Source: Asterias amurensis
Taxonomy: Eukaryota; Echinodermata; Asteroidea; Forcipulatida; Asteriidae
NCBI RefSeq assembly: GCF_032118995.1
Contig: NC_092654.1
Location: forward strand, 1,364,001 to 1,428,000
Length of the DNA stretch: 64,000 nucleotides
Direction: 5' to 3'
Shown in pieces: positions 12,201 to 19,360 of this stretch. Numbering within the stretch: the stretch's first letter is position 1; each line of letters starts with the position of its first letter. The notes under the pieces were generated by a model, which was not told the origin of the DNA, did no database searches, and saw nothing but the letters and a program-made list of their open reading frames with translations. A program made the position numbers and the translations under genes.

Positions 12201-12780
12201 AACGTCTGGAACTAAAAATTACAAAATAAAAACCATAATTAGTTAATCAAATTACTACTTACATAGTTGAACAATTAATTAAGAACATAGGCTGAATTAA
12301 ATGTGGAAAATAAACCCAAAAGTTATGGTTGTGTTTAAACCTTTTTGCCACCAGCCCACCACTCCCTTCCTTGTGAAAAAGTTTTTTTGTACTCCATTCA
12401 TCGTGTGTGATACACTGATTGATCAATAAAATAGTTATTTTATAAAATTTACTCAAATGAGATTTGGTAAAAATTAGTGAAATAAAAAGTTGTGGCAGGA
12501 TACAGAAAGCGGAGTTTCTAATTTTTTTATAGGGCTAAAGGAGTAAAGTTGTAATAAAAAAAGATGCCCCCCCCCCCACCAACCCCGCCCATCTTCCTCT
12601 TTCCACTCACTGCCACAACACACAACATTGATGAACGCCGTTTCGGTATTGCGATGCGGGGCTTTCGTGATGATCCAAATTGTCCCTTTTTATTTAATAA
12701 CTTGTAAGTGTATCGAGGTAAATCAAAGCACTTACCCTGTATGTGTTTTCATTTCTGTGATTTGATGATTTCGACTTCAT
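259..12780 (-). CDS. UTP20: UTP20, small-subunit processome HEAT-repeat protein (5' part, 22 exons)
   Basis: UTP20 is a very large nucleolar alpha-solenoid protein of the U3 snoRNP/SSU processome, needed for 18S rRNA maturation. Exons in transcription order: 12780-12736, 12211-12131, 11609-11543, 11401-11269, 10433-10245, 9706-9562, 8422-8180, 7698-7540, 7116-6982, 6847-6770, 6128-5932, 5461-5315, 5158-5067, 4666-4558, 4002-3852, 3730-3665, 3438-3289, 2999-2923, 2737-2411, 1839-1594, 1004-914, 470-259. All phases join, giving 1046 codons plus 2 nt, roughly the first third of a family protein of about 2,800 residues; the rest lies off the left edge. The start reads MKSKSSNHRNENTYR, very like the vertebrate N-terminus. 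Other matches include LARDLQTDFYPHF, HIRNFAAESFAFLMRK and LLPILMR. Exon 12 opens with a lysine-rich stretch and exon 20 carries an acidic then basic linker. Exon 5 uses the unusual donor GTCGGG, required by the reading frame. MITEs and a tandem duplication sit in the introns. Confidence 0.93.
1234..1408 (+). mobile_element. tRNA-derived SINE, family 1
   Basis: An A-box-like GCTAGCTCAGTGG (about 1240) and a B box GGTTCGAATCC (1295) are spaced as in a pol III promoter. The body reads TTGTTCACAGATCTCGGGAA and the 3' part AGTACCAAGTATACAGTGC. Other copies: 10545-10686 (minus), 22308-22465, 39000-39115. The tRNA-like head does not fold as an intact tRNA. Confidence 0.8.
2065..2296. mobile_element. 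MITE with GGGCCCCATTTTATGGCTCTG-type ends
   Basis: Imperfect inverted ends: GGGCCCCATTTTATGGCTCT at the left and AGAGCCATGAAATTGGGCC at the right, about 230 bp apart, with TTTGCTTAC words inside. A relative with the same right end lies at 61068-61252. It lies in a UTP20 intron. Confidence 0.65.
2785..2910 (+). repeat. Interspersed repeat ('GGAAGCCTACAGCAGC' family) near UTP20 exon 18
   Basis: Shares GTTGGAAGCCTACAGCAGCT and ATCATTTCACTTCAAAGTAAT with copies at 5562-5745 and about 15310-15830. The copy ends just before the UTP20 exon 18 donor (2917-2922). Confidence 0.6.
4120..4485 (+). mobile_element. tRNA-derived SINE, family 2 (full length)
   Basis: The head holds GAGCACTGAACTCAAGCTCT and the B box GGTTCGAGTCC (4200). 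The body continues through CCCTGAGCAAGACATTAAAC and ACTCCCAAGGGAGCTGA, and the tail GCACTATATAAAAACTGG is followed by ATT repeats. A fuller relative is at 45095-45455, fragments at 6888-6948, 10030-10215 and 47290-47375. Confidence 0.8.
5562..5745 (+). repeat. Copy of the 'GGAAGCCTACAG' interspersed repeat
   Basis: Matches the repeat at about 15310-15830 through GGTTAGAAGCCTACAGTAT, GATAGTATAAAGCAT and GGGGATTATTCTTCCTG. It lacks the nested insertion present in that copy, which helps define the insertion there. Confidence 0.65.
5763..5893. mobile_element. MITE with GGCAGCAGACT ends
   Basis: The left end GACTTTAGAACACAAGGTGG and subterminal GGCAGCAGACTAAGCAGGTAA pair with TTACCTGGAAAGCCTGCTGCC on the right. 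It is an empty relative of the outer element at 14345-14624, lacking the inner insertion. Confidence 0.7.
6101..6550. repeat. 225-bp tandem duplication spanning a UTP20 splice acceptor
   Basis: Segments 6101-6325 and 6326-6550 align end to end with about 13 differences (roughly 6%). Each carries the first 28 nt of UTP20 exon 11 (identical in both), its acceptor (CTTACATCAG on the minus strand) and upstream intron. Only the 6101-6325 copy continues into the full exon, so the other holds a decoy acceptor. Confidence 0.92.
7835..7950 (-). mobile_element. SINE fragment with GGATTTGGACCAACAACC box
   Basis: The plus strand carries GCGGGATTTGGACCAACAAC, the complement of a degenerate B box, preceded by TATTTGGGGTTGAACGAAGA, which recurs near 27412. 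A minus-strand, diverged tRNA-SINE copy is likely. Confidence 0.45.
8835..9215. mobile_element. Foldback MITE with TTAA ends, 381 bp
   Basis: The two halves are inverted copies: TTAAAGGAACACGTTGCCTT at the left, AAGGCAACGTGTTCCTTTAA at the right, and GGCCATTTATGGG against CCCATAAATGGCC in the centre. Arms of about 180 bp would form a long hairpin. It lies in UTP20 intron 6 (between exons at 9562 and 8422). A close copy is at 10849-11238. Confidence 0.9.
10030..10215 (+). mobile_element. SINE family 2, internally deleted copy
   Basis: Head CAAGCTCTGGGGTTCTGATC, B box GGTTCGAGTTC (10100), then directly the tail GAGCGCTATATAGAAGCCAC and ATT repeats. The middle of the element is missing relative to 4120-4485. 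It ends about 30 bp from the UTP20 exon 5 donor. Confidence 0.7.
10545..10686 (-). mobile_element. SINE family 1 copy, minus strand
   Basis: The plus strand shows GGGATTCGAACCC (B-box complement) and CCACTAGACCACCGAGCTAG (head complement). The tail is at the left (GTGTATTAAGCACTGT). Confidence 0.75.
10849..11238. mobile_element. Foldback MITE with TTAA ends, second copy, 390 bp
   Basis: Same family as 8835-9215, with the same outer ends and centre (TTGACTCCCACAAATGGC). It lies in UTP20 intron 4 (between exons at 11269 and 10433). The two copies are closely similar, suggesting fairly recent spread. Confidence 0.9.
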
Positions 12781-13689
12781 TTTGGGTGTTAATTCGGAAG
12801 GTTTTAAGCCTTCAACTCATTCCTCTTGACGGGAAAACATGAAACACGTGTGACGACAAGTTTAAAGTTCACACACATCACCAATATGAGGCCAACACCA
12901 AAAATGGTAAAGGTACCGTAATATAGGTTTTGGTCAGTTATCAAATACGACCGTCTTTCAACGCTTATTTCTAGTGAATAATTGTCTTTTTCTCTTTTAC
13001 AATAATCAGAATGTAGGAAGGGAGTTCAACCACAACCATCATATGCAGAGTCTTAAATCATTGATTTATTTGAATATAATTGCCAAACACATGACGCCCG
13101 CCCCCCAAACGACAATAAGACAATTCTGCGAATAGATGGCGCATCTCTTCAGTGACGGTCGTTACCGGTATTTGACGAAACTAAACTTTAGTACTACCTA
13201 TACGAAATCTGAACCACGAGAGGGCGCTACAGCAGATGAACGGTGGGCGGCGGAGGCGTGTTCTCCTTTGGAAGTAGAGGGGGGGCTTACTGTTTTGATG
13301 TTTCTTGCTCTTATTATGGGTGGGGTTAAAACATGGAACGATCCTTGCAAAATTATTATTTTTTACCCATGATTGTTTAACAACTTGAGATTAATCACGC
13401 GAAACCAGCACAGACGGATGTTTAGATCGATGATCGATCAACACTTTCTGGGGGTGGGGGATGGGGAAAAGGAGGGGGGAGAAAGATCATTCCAACTTTA
13501 CCAACGACGAGGGGAAATTACACTTACTTATTTGTTTACATCTACTAGATACATGTAAAACTTAGATGTGCTTTTGCTTGAAGCTTGAATTTCCGTTCCA
13601 AAACAAATGAGAAACATTATGTAATGTTCTGTGAAGAAGTTTTTTTTATCAAGTTGTTCCCATTCGTTCAGCTATAGAGGGCGCCCTTA
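12781..13689. promoter_or_regulatory. UTP20 upstream region / divergent intergenic segment
   Basis: No gene is seen here. The segment separates UTP20 (minus) from the small plus-strand gene, so it probably holds both promoters. A CACGTG E-box lies at 12845-12850, about 65 bp upstream of the UTP20 start codon; E-boxes are common at ribosome-biogenesis genes, so a MYC/MAX-type role is plausible but inferred. A CTCF-like match is at 13214-13228 and a weaker GAGGGCGCC core near 13677. Open frames at 13136-13372 and 13373-13558 are short and show no family resemblance. Confidence 0.5.
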
Positions 13690-13703
13690 ATCACTATAGC
13701 AAC
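13690..13703 (-). promoter_or_regulatory. X-box (RFX-type) motif upstream of the small coiled-coil gene
   Basis: The plus strand reads ATCACTATAGCAAC, which fits the X-box consensus RYYNYYATRRNRAC at all 14 positions. It lies about 60-120 bp before the probable first leader exon (ending at 13822). X-boxes bind RFX/DAF-19 factors and mark ciliary genes. Whether this copy is bound is inference; a 14-mer of this degeneracy also occurs by chance. Confidence 0.5.
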
Positions 13704-13759
13704 AACCCGCGTACGCGCTGTACTTTTTTTTTAGACCGGAAACTGTACCGTAATTTTAG

Positions 13760-14207
13760 CGGTTCTGGCAGCCGGTTTGCTCAACTTTGTCAACATTTTA
13801 TCGCAATCAATTCTTAAACAAGGTAAGTCAAATTCATTAATTAATGAAGCATTTAAATTAGAAATGGGTTTATGATGGTTAACTCACTCGTCGACGTCAT
13901 TGTATTTGTAGTTTTGTTTTTATTTTGTCGGAAGGTTTTTTTTCTTCTTAAAAAGTTATGGGGAACTTACATTTTACAATGTATGGGCTCAATTTCTCAA
14001 GCAAACGTTTAAGTTTAATGGGCCTACGTAAGGTTTAAATTATGACGAACAGTACAACGTTCCTTTTACAAATTTTATGGTTAAATAATGATTGCATTAT
14101 TGATAAATCATGAAATTAAAATTTTGTTGGCCCTTTTCTTTTCGTCCCCAGTTATCTGAATTTGAGGCTGACTGACTCGAGTCTACTCTGTCTTATTCTT
14201 AAACAAG
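13760..14207 (+). other. Probable 5' non-coding exons of the small coiled-coil gene
   Basis: A leader exon probably begins near 13760 and ends at 13822, followed by a consensus GTAAGT donor at 13823. A good acceptor (pyrimidine-rich tract, then CCCCAG) ends at 14151, so a second exon starts at 14152 and runs into the start codon at 14208. The start of the first exon is not defined by sequence. The start codon lies inside AAGATGGCGGC (14205-14215), a YY1-type motif often found at transcription and translation starts. Confidence 0.5.
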
Positions 14208-16075
14208 ATGGCGGCTCTCCATTGGGAAGCACAAAGAAAGCAGAATGTTATTGATAAGAAACATAAAATAGAGCAGGAAAAACAGGTAAGTTTTTGTTTG
14301 ACACTCACTTGACAACTTGGCCATCTAAAACAACGTTAAAATTGGAAGACTTTCCAACGCTAGATGGCAGCAGACTTATCAGGTAAACTTCCATTGTTTA
14401 CGTAGTTCTGAACATGCGCATAAGGAAAAGTTTCCGTATGGCGCCACCACTTTTTCATTTGATATGAAATAATATAGGAACTTATTTACCTGATTGATAT
14501 ATCCCTTTTTCTAAAAATGAGTGAAAAAGTGGTGGCGCCATGCGGAAAGTTATCCGCGCATAATTCTGAGACCGATGGCTTTACCGGGTAAGTCTGCTGC
14601 CACCTATCGTCACAGAAAGTCTTCTATTCTCACTCATTTAAGTCTTATAACTTAAGATAGTGAATATTTTACAAGCGATGGTAAAACTAATAAAATCATC
14701 CACAACTGGTGGTAATATTATCCATTTTTTGAAGTTGTTACATTACACCTTTTGTGTGGTAAGCAGTTTACAGGAACTAATTCTAAATAGAATTGTTTCG
14801 GACATTAGTTTAACGTTTAAAATTTTTCAAGGAAACATTATAATGGCATTTTATTTCAATCCGTTTTCAGGAGAAGATGGAAAAACTACAGGAGCAGAAT
14901 ATGCAAGAAATGCAACAAAGTCGTGCCAGGCAGGGCTCTAGTTACGAGAGACAGCTGAAGAAACTTCAGGGCCATAATACAGAAAAATGCGCCCGTGGTG
15001 AATATCACAACAACAGGGATAAAGAAAGACGCCGGGAATATTACGAGTCCAATGGTGGCAATCACAGCGCAAAGACTAGACTAAGATCAAGTGTAAGTAT
15101 ATCTGGGCAAATAAACGCCTAATACGTTAACGCAAAGCACTACAGGGACGCTGAGGTCACTTGCAAGTTTTTACGCACAAAGAACAGCTATGTCCAATGA
15201 TTTGACCTCCTTTGACCCCAGTGAGGGCACTTGTTGAGGGTGTGACATCACATGAAAGGGATCTTTTTGATAAAGCTTTTACATGGGAAGGTATACAGTT
15301 TAGAAATCAAACTTAAAATTAATGGCAATAACAACTTTTGGTTGGAAGCCTACAGCAGCTTTCGATAGTATAAAGCATGTTGAGAATCATGTCACTTTGA
15401 AGTAATGCGGTTATGTAAAAATATATGAGTTTATATCAGGGGTCGAAATTGCCACTAGCCCGCTAGCCCGGGACTACCAGATTTACAGCCGGGCTACTCA
15501 TTTTTCCAGTTTGATAGCCCGACAGGCTAGTGGAAAAATAATGCAAAAATCATCATCACAAACAATAAAGAACTATGTTATTGGTGTATTGTAAAGTTTG
15601 AGCCGTGACGCGAGACATAATGTGTCTTTCGGGCTACCAAATTCTAATCAGGGCTACTAAAAATTATTGGTCACTAGCCCTGCTGACTACCATGGAATAC
15701 ACTTAATTTCGACCCCTGTTATATGCCCCCAAATTTGAATCTGAGAAGCGTTACTGTCAGTAATGCTTCTCAGGAGTCAGATTGTGTATTCCTATGGGAT
15801 TATTCTTCCTGGTGGCAACCCAATTTTGCTTAGAAAAAGGTGTCTGTGCCAAGTATTTTATTTTATTGTAATAGCTTTTTGAAATTGGGATCTGTTCATT
15901 ACACTTGGAAAACTGAAAGGATAAACACAGTTAAGGCATTTACCATGTGTCAGGTGTCAGCCTTGCTTGATCAAATAAAAAATGTATACTATGCACAGAA
16001 TTCTGAGAATAAATTTGTCAATTAAATATGTTTTCTTGTTATCAACAGGACATCAACTTTGCACAGCAGTGGTAG
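14208..16075 (+). CDS. Small charged coiled-coil protein, 108 aa, family not recognised
   Basis: Three coding exons join in phase 0: 14208-14285, 14871-15092 and 16049-16075. Each junction has good signals: GTAAGT donors after 14285 and 15092, and TTTTCAG and CAACAG acceptors. The product begins MAALHWEAQRKQNVIDKKHK and is rich in Glu, Gln, Lys and Arg. Residues about 5-60 look like one long helix or coiled coil, followed by a Tyr/Arg/Asn-rich segment containing REYYES, and the protein ends SSDINFAQQW. There is no signal peptide or membrane segment. I do not recognise the family. The size, helical character and upstream X-box would suit a ciliary or microtubule-associated small protein, but that is inference. 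A poly(A) signal AATAAA lies at 16234-16239, about 160 nt past the stop. If the last exon were missed, the middle exon would read on to a stop at 15120-15122. Confidence 0.72.
14345..14624. mobile_element. Nested MITEs: hAT-type element inside another TIR element
   Basis: The outer element has inverted ends (GAAGACTTTCC at 14345; GAAAGTCTTC ending 14624) and subterminal GATGGCAGCAGACTTA versus AAGTCTGCTGCCACC. The inner element, 14424-14555, has long imperfect inverted repeats containing TGGCGCCACCACTTTTTCA and is flanked by an exact 8-bp duplication GCGCATAA at 14416-14423 and 14556-14563. Eight-bp duplications are typical of hAT transposition. No transposase is present, so both are non-autonomous. 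The insertion lies in intron 1 of the small gene. Confidence 0.85.
15437..15718. mobile_element. MITE with CAGGGGTCGAAATT ends, nested in an older repeat
   Basis: The ends are inverted (CAGGGGTCGAAATT at 15437; AATTTCGACCCCTG ending 15718) and flanked by TTATAT on both sides (15431-15436, 15719-15724). The interior repeats GGGCTA/TAGCCC words. It sits inside a repeat of about 15310-15830 whose relatives occur at 2785-2910 and 5562-5745 (shared words such as GTTGGAAGCCTACAG and GATTATTCTTCCTG). The CAGGGG end suggests hAT, but only 6 bp of target duplication is visible. Confidence 0.7.
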
Positions 16076-16283
16076 AGAATCTTGTCATCAGTTCTTCCAG
16101 ATGGTCCTCATCTCTTCTAAAAGATAAGACCATCTTGCAATATTTATTCTATTTTTGTAGCGACACTCTTAACACAGTCTAATCAATTTGATAACCTGCA
16201 CTGTTTAATCAAGGAAATATTTGGTAGATCCTGAATAAAAATAACCTGTTTTAGTGTTCACAATCCAAATTTCAAATTCCATT

Positions 16284-16646
16284 TTAAAGCCATTGGACCC
16301 TTTCGGTAAACAGTATTGTCCAAGGCCCACATGTATCACAACTTCTATATAAAATAACAAACCTGTGAAAATTTAGGCTCAATCGGTCATCGGAGTCGGG
16401 AGAAAATAACGGGAAAACCCACCCTTCTATCCGCACATTTCCCGTGTCATGACATGTGTTTAAAATAAATCTGTAATTCTCGATATCGCGAATTGATATT
16501 GTTTTACTGTTTTCTCAGAAAGTAAAGCATTTCATAGAATAATGTTTCAAGAGAAGTCTTTCACCACTACCTTCTGTAAACTCTATAAGTTATTTGTAAA
16601 TCTGTGATTGTTTTTTTTCTGTACCGAAAGAGTCCAATGGCTTTAA
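16284..16646. mobile_element. TTAA-flanked MITE, 363 bp
   Basis: Terminal inverted repeats read TTAAAGCCATTGGACC at the left and GTCCAATGGCTTTAA at the right, with TTTCGGTA/TACCGAAA just inside. TTAA at both ends is either the target duplication or the repeat terminus, a pattern seen in piggyBac-like and Kolobok-type elements. It contains no coding frame. Confidence 0.82.
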
Positions 16647-16694
16647 TTAAATATCTATTCTGTATTTCAGGTAGTGTTCCAAACATTACCACTG

Positions 16695-16895
16695 ATCTGG
16701 GCACAATTTTAAAGAGCTACTTAAGCACAAAGTTGCTAAGCGCAATAAAAGTTTGCTAAACAGAATAAGGCTACCAGCCAAAATACTATGTCGTGTGTTA
16801 AAACTTGTGGTTGGTTTCCTGCTGATTTTAGCTAAGCAGAAAATTGTTAAGCAAAAAAATTAGCTGCTGAAGAAGCTCTATGAAATTGGGCCTTG
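16695..16895. repeat. Palindromic 'AAGCAC / AAATTGGGC' repeat
   Basis: The left side resembles GGGCACAATTTTAAAGAGCT and the right side reads AGCTCTATGAAATTGGGCC, forming imperfect inverted ends. Interior words such as CTAAGC and CCAGCCAAAATACTATG recur at 21660-21840, 25318-25702, 39413-39600, 41185-41345 and at the right edge of the window. It is a non-autonomous foldback family without coding capacity. Confidence 0.6.
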
Positions 16896-17792
16896 CGTTT
16901 AACTTTCATTTTTGTACTTTTAGTTAAAATGCAAAGAACTTTTTGGTATCTATCAGCATTATGAACTTCCAGAAGCTTGATGCTCGGGTTATTCACACAT
17001 TGCTATACTTCTCTTCCAATGTGTGGTTTGGGGAAAGAATTAATTAGTCCCATACAGCATTTAAACAAGCAAGCGACCAAAGCAATAAAATATTTGAAAA
17101 ATGCCAACTGTATGCATTTGTTAAAATCATTTTTGCTGTGTTTTTACTTTGCAAAACTATCGCAGAATTGTGACATCAGTAAGATTTATTGCAGAATTTG
17201 AGGCACTGCATTGTGGAGTATTTTTGACGAATTTATAATTTGGGAAAGGAACATGACAAAGTGATGATCGTGAATTGTCATTTCAGATTGAATAACTTGA
17301 CTATACTCTGTATCCAAGTTTTTATATCAGTTAAAAATATGGGATTTTTATTGTGTCAATTGTTGTGCTATTTTGTATGTTTGTAAAGTGTATTATCAAT
17401 TAATCATGTATTTTAAACCAACGACAAACAATCATTAATTTCAAACACTTCCAATCGACCATTAAGATTATTACTTTTTTAAATATGTATTTTTGTTTAA
17501 ATTGTATATTTTCATTGTTTTTGGTGTATATTGCTTTTTATGCTAAATGTATTCAAAAGCCATAAGGCATATCGCAATTAACTTGTACATTGTGTGGTTC
17601 AGTTTTTACCTTGAATATAAAAAATATAACAAAGTAAAGAAAAATTGTTTTCAACTGTCAAACCTTTATTTATTTTTTGACTGTTCTACCATTTTCAAAT
17701 TCCTGTACATCAAGAAGTCTAGCTTCAAATTCATTAGTCAATGATTGTAAAAAAACAAAAACAAGTACCAAGCAAACAAGTAACTTAATGAC

Positions 17793-18035
17793 ATTTGACA
17801 CTATTGCTAAATCTCAAAATAATTGTTAGCGTAAAAACTTACTTGGTACTGAGCAAAGGAGAGCTGTTGATGGTATAAGACATTGTGAGAAACGGCTCCC
17901 TCTGAAGTAACATAGTTTTTGAGAAAGAAGTAATTTCTCACTAAAATATTTGAATTGAATTCGAGACCTCAGCTGAGGTCTCGAATTCATGCATCTGAGG
18001 GTGTTTTTTCTTCCATTATTTTACTCGTAATTTTT
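17793..18035 (+). mobile_element. MITE fragment, 'GAGCTGTTGATAGTATAA' family
   Basis: It contains the family words GAGCTGTTGATGGTATAAGA, GAGAAACGGCTCCCTCTGAA and GAGAAAGAAGTAATTT, and a perfect palindrome around GAGACCTCAGCTGAGGTCTC. Relatives are at 23060-23360, 44652-44970 and 49430-49622. This copy lacks a clear right end. Confidence 0.7.
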
Positions 18036-18524
18036 TTATAGATTATGTTACCCCTCCCTCAATCAGTGACAGTCATGTTGCTCAAGTAAAACTGCTTAAA
18101 CTAAAAAATGTACAGTTTTAAATATTATAGAAAACAGGCCAGTAAAAAGTCAGTAAAACTACTTTTACTAAAGCATTTACAGCGTAAAAATATATAAAGA
18201 TAGAAAATAGGGCAGTATGGAATTTTAAATATAAATATATAAATATAGATTTTACAGAAGTTTGTGGTAAGAAATCTAAAAAATATCTATTCATTCCCAA
18301 AACAATGGTTTTCGTTGAAACCATTTTACTATGTATACCCTAAAAAGAATGACGGCACCAATTTAAGGAAGAAAATAGACTGGCTCTGTGGTTTAGAATA
18401 CATGTATTGCCATGTTGTGTACATACCATAGGAAACCAGACAAAATGGTTCCCTGGCACAGTGAATTGCCAAGTTCAGTATTTATAGTTCTTGGAATACC
18501 GTTCGCAATTCTCAAAGAATTCTA

Positions 18525-18632
18525 GTATCCCACCCGAGTAATATGCCTGTGATTTTTTTCACAGAACTCAAGGAAAGTACTGAGTATACAGTGCCAACAC
18601 ACATCAGTGTATTTATAAGGGTAAAACAAAAA
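18525..18632 (+). mobile_element. SINE family 1, tail fragment
   Basis: The body and tail match other copies: CCCACCCGAGTAATATGCCT, then a GAACTCAAGGAAAGTACTGA segment and a GTGCCAACACACATC segment. The tRNA-like head is missing, so this is a 5'-truncated copy. Confidence 0.65.
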
Positions 18633-18789
18633 TTATAATTCTGGAAGACTTTGTACTGTCATCAAAACTACATTCTCAGGCTGGAAGAAACACTTGCATT
18701 GCTGTTTTTTTTTTAACACCTGTCACAGAAACTACTTTCTCCTACTATCAGCATCCCTCAATTCTGTGGCAGTGTTTATTTGTAGGCAC

Positions 18790-18868
18790 TTTATTTAATG
18801 GTGGTGATATGAATAGTGCTTGGCACTTTTGGAAGACCTTTTTGATTCATTGCGACTTCGTTCTCCAT
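18790..18868 (-). CDS. INVS: Possible alternative last exon of INVS
   Basis: On the minus strand a CTGTTTCAG acceptor is followed by an exon from 18868. Joined in phase 1 to the exon ending at 19680, it reads 24 codons beginning DGERSRNESKRSSKS and stops at 18797-18795. An AATAAA poly(A) signal overlaps the stop (18795-18790). Read in phase 0 it stays open for a different 26-residue tail. The Ser/Lys/Tyr-rich ending loosely recalls vertebrate inversin C-termini. It competes with the terminal exon at 19422-19361; I cannot tell which is used. Confidence 0.35.
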
Positions 18869-19360
18869 CTGAAACAGAAGCAAGATACATTTTACGATTA
18901 TTAATTTATTTTGGTATATTTTGGGTTAAGAAACTAAGGAACCCTCAAGAGAAACCAAGGGTAAAATGTTAAGGTCGTTATGGCTAAAACAAAACTAATG
19001 TTGTCCGAGTGATAACGGATTAATCTCAGTGGGGCACTTGTCTTTGTCAACACACCATTCTTGTTTTGAAAAAAAGGGAGTAAAGGAGTCCTGACGAAAT
19101 CTTTAACGCCGTTTAATACCGGCAAGGTTGTGGCTGTGTGATAAAGGACCGAGCTGACGGCAAGGTCATTTATCGCAACCATGACCCTTCATGGTCATGT
19201 GATCTCCTCTCGATCAATCAGACATGACCATGTGATCTCCTCTCGACCAATCAGAATGGATGAGCTCTGAACGAATGACACTTCCAAGTCCATTAATAAG
19301 TGGTATGTGGTTCACAGTCAACGACAATGATCATGGACTTGTTGAGCCATCGCTACTAAC

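Larger units (their letters stand above)
16076..18780. other. Gene-poor interval after the small coiled-coil gene
   Basis: This holds the 3' UTR of the small gene (AATAAA at 16234-16239), two MITEs annotated separately (16284-16646, 17793-18035), a palindromic repeat fragment at 16695-16895 and a SINE tail at 18530-18630. The AT-rich part 16900-17790 and the stretch 18040-18520 show only short spurious frames and nothing I can name. Confidence 0.6.

Noticed and set aside
11783-12229. A 148-residue plus-strand open frame
   Set aside because: It lies antisense across UTP20 exon 2 and low-complexity TTG/TTTG repeats and has no family resemblance.
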